Shown here: piece by piece, positions 55,529-64,000 of the stretch | Layout of the letters: the number at the start of each line of letters is the position of its first letter | How positions within the stretch are numbered: the first letter of the stretch is position 1 | Source: Pogona vitticeps | Lineage: Eukaryota > Chordata > Lepidosauria > Squamata > Agamidae | Direction: 5' to 3' | Assembly: GCF_051106095.1 (NCBI RefSeq) | Contig: NC_135793.1 | Coordinates: forward strand, 8,299,001-8,363,000 | DNA: 64,000 nt | The notes under the pieces: model-generated | What the model saw: only the letters and a program-made list of their open reading frames with translations | What the model was told of the DNA's origin: nothing | The model's database searches: none | Program-made: the position numbers and the translations under genes

Positions 55529-56518
55529 ATGGGAAGTATTAGTTTTGGGGTGATCCTTGCTATTCTGGCCTCAGTCATCATGGCTATCAATGCTTTTGTG
55601 ATTACTACCCTGGTTCGGCCGATCTGGAAGACTGGATATTTGGGGCTGTGTTTTGTTTTAAATCTTGCCGTCGCTGATGCCTTGGTTGGCTTTAGCATAA
55701 CAGGTCTTGTCACTGAAGAGCTGTATGGTCCCGAGCACAAGACCCCCCAAAAGTACTGCCTCATACGCATGGCCTGTATTACTTGCCCCTCGGCTGCCTC
55801 CATCTTCACGGTCATCCTGATCTCCTTTGACAGATACCTGGCCATTGAGCATCCTTTCCAATACCTGAAAATTATGTGCGCTCCAGTCGTTGGGGCTTGT
55901 GTTGGAGGGCTCTGGCTTTTGGCCAGCTTGATCGGCTTCCTCCCTGTGATTGTTCGCCGCTTCCAGCAGAAGGATTATCAAGGGCAGTGCACCTTCTTTG
56001 CAGTCTTCCAGCCCACGTACATGCTCACAGTCTTCTGTGTTGGATTCTTCCCAGCTTGCTTTGTGTTCATCTACTTTCACTGCCATCTGCTGAAGGTGGC
56101 CTCTCTGCACGCTCAGCAGATCAGAGAGCAAGGGCCCCCTGGGTCAGCAGCAACCTGCCTACCTCCTCCAATCTCCAGTGCCACAAAGGCTGTGCGCACC
56201 GTGGCCATTCTTGTGGGGTGTTTTGTAATATCCTGGTCTCCCTTCTTTATTGGGAGCCTCATACAGATCGTATGTCAGGACTGCCCCCTGCATTACGTTC
56301 TTGAGCGTTACCTCTGGGTGCTAGGCATGTGCAACTCTTTGGTGAATCCTTTGGTTTATGCCTTCTGGCAGAAGGAGGTGCGTCTACAGATCCATCAGAT
56401 GTGCTTGTGCATGAAGATGAAAGTCTTCCCCCTGTTCTGTGTTGACAACCACCCTCATGCTCCCAGCAGAACTGTGGTCTTGGTGCATGCAATCTCACTG
56501 GCCCAACCTGTGGAGTGA
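55529..56518 (+). CDS. GPR119: G protein-coupled receptor 119
   Basis: GPR119 is a Gs-coupled class A receptor for oleoylethanolamide and related lipids; in mammals it acts in pancreatic beta cells and gut L cells to raise cAMP and aid insulin and GLP-1 release. This intronless frame gives 329 residues (human 335). It has seven hydrophobic segments, NLAVAD with Asp50 in TM2, Cys77 and Cys154 for the extracellular disulfide, DRY at 101-103, SWSPF with Trp236 in TM6, and NPLVY at 273-277. The blocks RYLKI-like QYLKIM, YLWVLG and WQKEVRLQ match human. The start at 55529 (ATCATGG, strong context) aligns MGSISFGVIL with human MESSFSFGVIL. The C-tail has Cys292 and Cys294, possible palmitoylation sites, and diverges from human beyond that. 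It is transcribed away from ENOX2. Confidence 0.96.
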   Translation: MGSISFGVILAILASVIMAINAFVITTLVRPIWKTGYLGLCFVLNLAVADALVGFSITGLVTEELYGPEHKTPQKYCLIRMACITCPSAASIFTVILISFDRYLAIEHPFQYLKIMCAPVVGACVGGLWLLASLIGFLPVIVRRFQQKDYQGQCTFFAVFQPTYMLTVFCVGFFPACFVFIYFHCHLLKVASLHAQQIREQGPPGSAATCLPPPISSATKAVRTVAILVGCFVISWSPFFIGSLIQIVCQDCPLHYVLERYLWVLGMCNSLVNPLVYAFWQKEVRLQIHQMCLCMKMKVFPLFCVDNHPHAPSRTVVLVHAISLAQPVE

Positions 56519-57279
56519 CACGGTAAGAGCAGTGCAAGCGAAAGAACATTGTTTTATACTTGCAGTCCTTAACATGGGCCAAAAAGAAGCGGCACTATCT
56601 CAGAGCAGCAAAATAGGACTCTCTCCTCTTCCTCCAAAGGCAAGAAGGAAACTTAAAGCGTCCCTGTGGATCAGCCTTTCCTGAACCACCACCTCCCTTC
56701 TATGTCAGACTACAAATCCTGTATGCCATTAAGTATGTTCCTAGAGACAATCAAAGCCGCCATCCAGTGCATCTGGATGACACCAGTTTAGAAAAAGCTG
56801 TTTTAGGTGCTGTTGACGGTAAAGCAGCTTCAGCCGGCAGTGTGTAACAGGTTTTGTGCCAAAATTCCTCCTTGTTCTTCTATCCCATCCACTCTTTTTC
56901 TCCTGTCTCCCCATGTGGGAGGACTGAAAGAATTTTTAAAAAGTATGTCTTCTTGTTGTTCACGTTCTACCAGAGCCTGGATGTCCTCACAGGTATAACA
57001 GCTTGGGATGTGGGAATGTTAAATAATTATGTTGTGCCAGTCCCTGGCGTTCTTCAGCCAAAATTTTATTCTTCTGAGAATATTTCTTTTTGCACATATT
57101 TTTCCTTCAATGATCAACCGTAATAATCCGTACTTTTCATTTCTAATTCCACTATGATGTATTTCAGCTTTCTACATTTATGATTCTAAATCATAAATAA
57201 TTTTGAATCATTCATTAGCTTTATTACTTGTTTGTAAGTGACTCATGATTTGGAAAATTCTTAGCATCCCAGTAATAAA
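56519..57279 (+). other. GPR119: GPR119 3' UTR and candidate poly(A) signal
   Basis: The first AATAAA after the stop on the plus strand is at 57274-57279, giving a 3' UTR of about 770 nt. A hairpin MITE remnant (CAGACTACAAATCCTG) lies near 56705-56800. The end is not proved. Confidence 0.4.
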
Positions 57280-57389
57280 CTGGCATTTCAAGTGCTTCTT
57301 TTTCAGTGTCCATAATCCACAACAAAACTAAGAATACATTGTGCCATAAATGCACATGCTCAGTACCTATCTTTATTTAATTTTTAATT

Positions 57390-57860
57390 TTTTTTGCATG
57401 TGACAGTCTTCATTATGAGGGTGCTACTCCTGGCTATTATTCTCACTTTTGTTGTATGGCTATGATCCAGTTGTTCTTCCAATCAAAGGTACTGTACTTA
57501 TGTTCGTCAACACACTTCGCATTTCCTTTTGGATCTTTAACTCTATTTCCTAGGCTGCTTGCTTTTTTGTGCCACAAGCTTGACTTTTTTAAATGTTCAT
57601 TTTTACACCATGTTGATTACCTATTTCATTGACTTCATGGAACAACCTGGACCAACCATCCATATTGTCAGCTAGTAATACTATTGATCTGTCATCTGCA
57701 TATTGTATTGAATGTTGTTGATAGCCTCTCTATTGCCAGTGAAATTGCCATTTTGAATACTCAGATGCTCCTCTAAAGCTGGCCTCAGTGTGCAGATTGA
57801 AAAGTCTAAGTCAATAAAGAAAACATAAATATCCATGTTTGCTGTCACAGCATTTATCCC
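57390..57860 (-). mobile_element. LINE reverse transcriptase fragment
   Basis: The minus strand reads YADDRSIVLLADNMDGWSRL then FHEVNEIGNQHGVKMNI. YADD is the catalytic motif of reverse transcriptase, in a non-LTR (RTE/Jockey-like) setting. Several frame breaks are present. It is old. Confidence 0.65.
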
Positions 57861-57976
57861 CAAGTATTTCTGGGCACAATAGCACTTCTTAGACTCTGAT
57901 TACCTCTCTGAATCTCAACTGTGTCTCTCCCACTCATTCTTCATACATCTTATAGATACTGTAACATACAAAACTG

Positions 57977-58104
57977 CTGGATAGCTCAGTAGTTTAGGTA
58001 CTGTATCTGATTGGGAATCAGATTTTCCCACTGCAACTCCTTGACAAGGGCCAGACTTGATGTCCATAGTGTCCGTTACAGCTCTAAGATTGCTATTACT
58101 AAAG
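57977..58104 (+). mobile_element. tRNA-derived SINE with CR1-like tail
   Basis: GGATAGCTCAGTAGTTTAGG is the A-box head and CCACTGCAACTCCTTGACAA the middle. GATGTCCATAGTGTCCGTTA and CAGCTCTAAGAT form the tail. It is the same family as 9005-9098. Confidence 0.7.
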
Positions 58105-58268
58105 ATTGCTAAACTGCCATCGCTAAGCGAGGCAAGGTCCCGATCATCGCTATGCGAAATTTCCCCATAGGGAACATCACTAAACAGAGCGCAAAATCGC
58201 TCCAAAAACTTCATCGCTAAGCGAATACATCGTTAAACAAGGCAATCGCTAAGCGAGGCACCACTGTA
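58105..58268. mobile_element. Mariner-like MITE, second copy
   Basis: The right end is CTAAGCGAGGCACCACTGTA, as at 35675. The interior has CATCGCTAAGCGA repeats. The left end is degraded. Confidence 0.65.
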
Positions 58269-58269
58269 C

Positions 58270-59379
58270 ATATTATCTTTAATACAACCTTAGGCATGTG
58301 GCATATTAAGCTTATTGTTCTGTAATTACTACGTATATGTTTTGACATTTTTCTTTTATAGCATATAAATAGCTAGAAAGCTGGTTCTGGCTTTGGGAAT
58401 ATTGGTACAAGTATTTGGGGATGAAGTTTGCTTGTGACCAGAGCAGAAGAGCATTTACCAAATTTGGGGTGGGCCACCCATCTGAGGGTCTTGAAGGGTG
58501 ATGGTGGGCCTTTGACCTACTTGAGGCATAAATCAACACACTCCCGGAGTCTCTTAAATGCTGCAGTTCTCCCCCCCCAAAAAAAAATATGGGCCTGATG
58601 GGTGAGCTGAGGAGCTCTCTCAGACCCCTGAAACAAACGTGCTCTTAAGGTGGCAAAATATGATTGGCATGTTCTTCAAGGAAGCAGCTGGTCAGATCAC
58701 TCCATTAATCAGATTAAGAACATTAATTACAATATTAGATACTTAGGAACATCAGATACTTAGCTTGTAGTAGGATTATGTCTGTTTCTGTGTGTATACA
58801 TATGTGTGAATTCTTTTTGGCATCTGTAAATTGCATCTATATAGCCTTTCTTAGTACGATCATAAAAAAAGACATGATAATGTCTGTGACATTTCCAGTT
58901 AATTGCAATACTTTATCTCCCAGCATCTGCTACTCTAGATGCCCACCTTTTTTTTTTTGCAGAATAGTAGGGCTTGTCCTGGCTCTGTGTTTACAACAGA
59001 ATACTCACTGATATCTAGAGTGGATTCCTGATGCATCCACATCCTTATTAATGCACGTGTTGTGTAGGAGGAGAAAGAGCAGCCTATGAGGATAAAACTG
59101 GGCTCTCAAGGTGGTGCCTACCAAGCGAGCAGACAGAAAGCGGAAATACAGCTTTGCTCATGATCAATGAAGTGTGAGGCTGTTCGTATGAGGAAGGAAG
59201 CCAAACAAATCAACCACCTTGCTTTGACGCAAGTGTGGACTACATGAGATAAGAGGTCATAGAAAGACCTGTGCTCACTTCCAAATAATCTCCCACATCC
59301 TGTCTGCAGTGTATTAAATATAAAAAGTTAACTATGAAAAGTGATAGCTAAACATCCGCATAACCACCGTCCTGTATAT
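58270..59379. other. Intergenic; no gene seen
   Basis: No exon or clear repeat was recognised. Confidence 0.4.
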
Positions 59380-59562
59380 GTGCTTGTGTGCTGTGCTATC
59401 AATTCAGAACCAACTTACAGTGATCCTAACAGGGCTTTTAAAGTGAGAGATATTTAAGGAGTGTTTTTACCGGTTCCACTCCCCCAGTGAGTTTCCACGG
59501 CCAGGTCGGAATTCAAACCCTGGTCTCCAGAATATCCACTGCACCATGCTGGGAATCCATAT
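59380..59562 (-). mobile_element. Sauria-type SINE, antisense
   Basis: The minus strand has GGAGACCAGGGTTTGAATTC, ACACTCCTTAAATATCTCTC and TAGGATCACTGTAAGTTGGT. The tail, GTTCTGAATTGATAGCACAG, is a diverged BovB-type end. Confidence 0.8.
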
Positions 59563-62500
59563 AAAGCATCTTACATTTTCTAAGCACTGTATAGGGACTG
59601 AAAGCTAAGACAGCTGCCAGCCATGGGCATGTAGAAGAAAAGAAGACCAAAGCAACTGTGAGAAGAACAGATTCTTTTCAGGCTGAGAGAGAGAGGTCTC
59701 AGTTATAGTAGACGTTCTTTCCGGAAGGGGAAAACAATTCTAGTTACACCCTTTAAACTAAAGCTTCTAACAAATGTGCTTCTGATGTTGGTTGACCTGT
59801 GCGACAGAACCCTAGCCAATATTTCATATTAGCAGGAGAAACAAGGCGATCGACTGGGGGAATGCAGGAGGCCAGCCTATCCTGGAAAGCCCGAAGGAGG
59901 GTGGGCTAGAAGAGCTGGACAGGAGAAGTAACCGCGGAAGGAAGTTGAGTATTTTGGCAGTTGGGCTGTAAATTCAAGAGAAGCTTATACTGAATTCTGT
60001 TTTCCTTACCAGTAATAAAGAACACATCACATTTCCCCCTCTCATTCTTTAACCTCTTGGTCTAGTATATGTTTACGACTGGAGTCAAGCCCATAAAAGG
60101 AAGGTTATTTTAGAAGTGGCAAGCCTGGGTAGAGGCTGGTCACAACATGAACGACACCTAAGATCCAGGCAAGTTTCTATGGGTTGCTTCCAAAAGGACA
60201 CACGGAAAGTCACGCTCCTATCCTGCAGCCTGAATTCCCTTATGCTCTTCCTTTCTACTGGCTAGAACCTCCGTATCGTACAATTCTAGTGGTTCTCCAA
60301 ACCTCTGCTCCTGATAGAAACTCTGGGCTCCAATTTTCTGATTTAGATTATTGTTTAGATGCATGTTCAAAAACAGAAGATGTCTGTTGAAAAACAGACC
60401 TGTTTATTTAAGCCTTCACTCTTCAGTCACACTACCACCCATTTCACGAAGAATATAAATAGTTTGGCGGTTCTGTTTATTGGATGTTTTTCTTATATTT
60501 ATATAACACTATGAAATGATTTCATCTCCATGGTTTATAAATGCTTCCAAATAAATAAATTGACAGTTTATCTGGGAGTGGCAAACAGAAGGGAAGTCCA
60601 TCTGGTCCAGATCTATCAGCAACGAGATTAAGGGCAGCTGGATTAAGTATCAATGTGTATGTTTTCTTTTCATTATCTATTGCTTATAAGCAACTTGAGG
60701 ATGATTAAACTGAAAGGCAGGGGATCACATTCGCAACCTTCCTAACAGCCAAATAATTCCCAGAGCTGTTTAAAAGCAGCAGGCACTAATACAATCGCCC
60801 ATATTCTTAGCAAAAATAAAACCCTGAAACTGCTCCCCACTAACCTTCAAAAGGAACAGGTTATCTGTCAGATGCTCTGGGACTAAAGAGACTGCAGAAA
60901 GGACGGTTCAGTCTTGAATTCTGTATTGGAAGCAGGCAAGTGTTGGCTTTCCAAATGGAGAGCGATGACTCTCAAAACCCTTTCTCATTGACAAGGATGG
61001 AAAAGGCTTAAAACGTCCAGAGACAGCAAGGTTGCTGGCCCCAGTGGTGGAAGATCAAATGCCTAAGAATTATGTATCATTTCACTTTGCAGCAAGAACT
61101 GCCTCATGACACTATGGTTCAGCTGGCCAAAGTGCATTTGCTGTTTCAGAGGAAGGCAGAGAATCATTCATAAAATACACCTCCATTCAGTTTTTGGATC
61201 TGCAAGAAGGGAGCAAATGCCAAAGAAGAGGAAATGCTTTGTAAGGAAGATTCAACATAGAGAGAAGCTGCTCTGCACATGAGTAACTAACTGCTTGGCT
61301 GAGATGCGAGAAATTGTAACCAATGTATATATTCCTCAAGGACAAATGAACTGCTGCATATTTTTATTTTTTAGAATTGTATACAAACTTTAACCCTGTT
61401 GGATCTTGGGGTCCCCACCCCACTGGGCACCCAAAAGCGCACTTGTTTTATTTGAATAAATCTGTTGCCCTTTCCTCCAAGAAACTGTCCGCTTATTATT
61501 ATTGCTCAAGATTTGTCTTAATAGAATTAGCTGAGACACCAAGCTCTGGGAGTAACAGATCCAACTGCTTCCAAGAAAAATAAGTTAATATAGTCAAAAT
61601 CTCATCAGGACAGAAATAAATTCTGTTTGATTATTAGAATTCTAGTAATTTGGACAATCCAATAATTCTAGCCATCCCCTTTATTGAAATGAACAGTTTA
61701 AAGATTTCCAGCCACTGACTGCACACATGCATTCTGCTCAGAATAACATACTATAGCCACTGCTGGTGAATGCACCTTTTCCATCTCCACCTTCTCATCA
61801 GGAAATGCAGGAGTAAAGTGGCCATATACTGCTGCTTTATCTTGCCTCTGTGCATTAGGGAACAGAAACTAGAATGGAAAATATAGAGGAGAAATCAAGC
61901 TAGTATTGCAGGTCTACAATTTTATGTATTGCTAATGTGAGGAAGACTTTGCTGGGTATTAGGTTGTACATTCTATTCAATTGTGAAAATATTTTTCAAG
62001 CTTTCTGCAGTACATGGAGATATAACGTACCAATGATTTCATGTTTGGCAATACTAATAGAGTGTTTTTCAACCAATCAACCATTAATAGTTGAATTAGG
62101 GAAAAGCTCAGAAGACATCCTTCCTGTGAAGGGGTCGCCTCTGGCGGGCCATCAGTCCTCCCCCGAACATGCCAGCGGGGTCTGTGGATCTGGTGGTGAG
62201 CAAAGGACAAGGACAAGGGATGGAACAGCCCTGCAGCAGCTGGAGACCATGAAAGGGTGTGTGTGGAAGGACACTTGCATCTAGAGGAAGCTGTGTGGGA
62301 TGATGCCAGGGAGGAGTGGGGAGATTCCCCGAGTGCAGAGGGGGTGTGAGAACCATGAAGCCCCCTGTAACAAGGTTCCTCCCCCAGTTCAGGGTCCCCT
62401 GAGGACAGGCCATTCAACCCCAGGAAGATTGCTTTTCTCACTGCTTTCTGCCTTGATGCCAAGCCAGCCCCCCACCCCCCAGAGGCAATGCTGGAGATGG

Positions 62501-63160
62501 AAAAGATAAAAAGAATGGCAGTGGCATTTCCAGAAGCAACAGCCACAATCACCGCAGCCACCACCACCACGTTTCCACAAGCCTTAAGCCTTGTCCAAGC
62601 TGCGGGCTTGTCCTGTTTTGCTGAAACACCAAACTTTTTTCCAGTTGAGGTTTCACTTTTTTGGAAAAAGGGATGCCCCGCCCCCTTTCTGCTGTCCCTG
62701 TCGCCTTCCTACCTAGTCCTGCCACCTGAGGTCAAGGTCTCTAAAAGTGGCATTGGCAGAGGACAAGACAGCAGCGGGAAGACCAGGCAGGGAAGTGACA
62801 GGCGCAGTGGGAAGGGCATCTGTTTTGCTGAAAGTGAAGCATCAAGTGGGGAAAAAAATCAACATTTCATTTTGCCTAAATGGGGTCCCCAAACCAAACC
62901 ATGAACTAGCCTGATTAGTGGGGGTTTTTTTCAGTTCACAGTTCAGTTTGTGCCCATTTCTAGTCATGATCTTCCTTGAAGGGTAATTTTCTTTGCTTTC
63001 AAATAGGCCTCTGACTTGCAGAGCTATCCTCCCTTTGCTAGCAGTGTGCAAGATGTCAAATTTATCCACAAACTGATATATTACCTTGGATCCTGGAAAC
63101 CAGTTTCAAATAGTAGTGTGAATTTACTAACTGGGAAGTATAATAGATAAATAGATTAAA
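59563..63160. other. Gene-poor intergenic stretch
   Basis: I see no supported gene. A stretch at 62480-62970 includes codon-like GCCACC repeats and ends TGCCCATTTCTAG, like the tip of the hAT-like element at 50255. Open frames there lack any recognisable domain. Confidence 0.4.
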
Positions 63161-63164
63161 TTAG

Positions 63165-63285
63165 GCATCCTTCAGTCTCGAGAGACTATGGCAACATGCT
63201 CTGAATGGAGGATGTCTAGTAGGGGTGAGAAGGCCAATTCGAGAGTGACAATCCCTTCCATGCTGAAGACAAATACATTTTGTCC
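63165..63285. repeat. Interspersed repeat fragment
   Basis: CCTTCAGTCTCGAGAGACTA TGGC and GGCCAATTCGAGAGTGACAA belong to a repeat seen widely in squamate genomes. I cannot assign its class. Confidence 0.4.
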
Positions 63286-63387
63286 CTTGTCCAGCTCCCT
63301 GATTTGGCTGTTTTTGGGACTGCCTCTTTATTTATTATAATAAACAAACAACTCTTTGTATACCTCTTGGTGTCTAATTTGTCACTT

Positions 63388-63585
63388 AAAGGTAAAGGTA
63401 AAGGTTCCCCTTGACAATTTTTGTCCAGTCGTGTTCGACTCTAGGGGGCGGCGCTCATCCCGCTCTTCAAGCCATAGAGCCAGCGTTTGTCCAAAGACAA
63501 TCTTTCCGTGGTCACATGGCCAGTGTGATTTAGACACGGAACGCTGTTTACCTTCCCACCAAGATGGTACCTATTTCACTTAATA
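63388..63585 (-). mobile_element. SINE, antisense relative of 54711
   Basis: AAAGGTAAAGGTAAAGGTTC is the reversed CTTTACC tail. GTGTTCGACTCTAGGGGGCG, GTGGTCACATGGCCAGTGTG and CTTCCCACCAAGATGGTACC are body blocks, the last two shared in reverse with 54760-54840. The reversed head is missing. Confidence 0.7.
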
Positions 63586-63589
63586 AATG

Positions 63590-63820
63590 TTAATATTTAT
63601 TTATTATTTATTTATTTATTGGACTTATATACCGCCCCATAGCGCTACAAGCACTCTCCGGGCGGTTTACAATTTTAATTATAAAGGCTACACATTGCCC
63701 CCCCCAGCAAGCTGGGTACTCATTTTACCGACCTCGGAAGGATGGAAGGCTGAGTCAACCTTGAGCCGGCTACCTGGGATTTGAACCCCAGGTCGTGAGC
63801 ACAGTTTTTTAGCTGTATAT
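63590..63820 (-). mobile_element. SINE/LINE tail with TTTA repeats, antisense
   Basis: TTTATTTATTGGACTTATAT ACCGCCC, GGGCGGTTTACAATTTTAAT and GAAGGATGGAAGGCTGAGTC followed by GGATTTGAACCCCAGG are the reversed tail, body and B-box of a common squamate SINE. It may be a composite. Confidence 0.6.
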
Positions 63821-64000
63821 GCAAATATGCAAATAGAGAAGTTGGGAGCTATTTCCATTGTGCTGGCTCTATTGCCCTTTGATTGTGTTTGTACATTCAA
63901 AAAGAAATAAATGAATGTAAATGAAGATGCCCTGAAGGAACAGTAACAGATAATACATAGGGTCAGTAGAGCAGAAGTGTCATTTACCAGTTCCCACCAG

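Noticed and set aside
62488-62904. 138-codon plus-strand open frame with a Thr-rich start
   Set aside because: It covers a GCCACC-type simple repeat and part of a probable MITE; no conserved domain is visible.

Overview
The window is vertebrate nuclear DNA, most likely from a squamate reptile and probably a lizard. It holds spliced orthologues of genes that are X-linked in mammals. The interspersed repeats are of types common in squamates: tRNA-derived SINEs with a BovB/RTE-type tail, CR1, L2-like and L1-like LINEs, hAT and mariner-like MITEs, and long fold-back elements. The species cannot be fixed from sequence alone. Family names for repeats come from recognising sequence patterns, not from a database search.

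Four protein genes are supported. (1) GLA (lysosomal alpha-galactosidase A), minus strand, 1860-2074: only exon 1, with its CpG-rich promoter to the right; the other exons lie off the left edge. (2) PIN4 (parvulin prolyl isomerase), minus strand, 5770-9273: complete in four exons, giving 130 residues. (3) ENOX2 (ecto-NOX disulfide-thiol exchanger 2), minus strand, 12353-38342: twelve or thirteen exons with consistent GT-AG junctions and reading phase. A CpG-island promoter and a possible first coding exon lie near 51.85-52.06 kb. (4) GPR119 (class A lipid-sensing GPCR), plus strand, 55529-56518: intronless, 329 residues.

Layout: 1-2430 is GLA intron 1, exon 1 and promoter. 2431-5769 is intergenic with a fold-back element. 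5770-9420 is PIN4. 9421-12352 is intergenic plus the ENOX2 3' UTR. 12353-52060 is ENOX2 with large repeat-filled introns. 52061-55528 is intergenic, mainly a broken RTE-type LINE and an L2-like LINE. 55529-about 57300 is GPR119 and its 3' UTR. The rest, to 64000, is gene-poor and repeat-bearing.

The genes do not form one pathway; they share an ancestral chromosomal neighbourhood. In human they are spread over Xq13 (PIN4), Xq22 (GLA) and Xq26 (ENOX2, GPR119).

No new multi-gene system was found. The points most worth a second look are: two tandem CLEAR-type E-boxes in the GLA promoter; the GLA intron 1 donor lying inside a GT microsatellite; the PIN4 stop codon overlapping its poly(A) signal; upstream ENOX2 exons that would lengthen the N-terminus in frame; loss of two motifs in ENOX2 that were proposed as functional in the human protein; a CpG island with two RFX X-boxes and a ZNF143-type motif; and a family of palindromic hAT MITEs with exact 8-bp target duplications.
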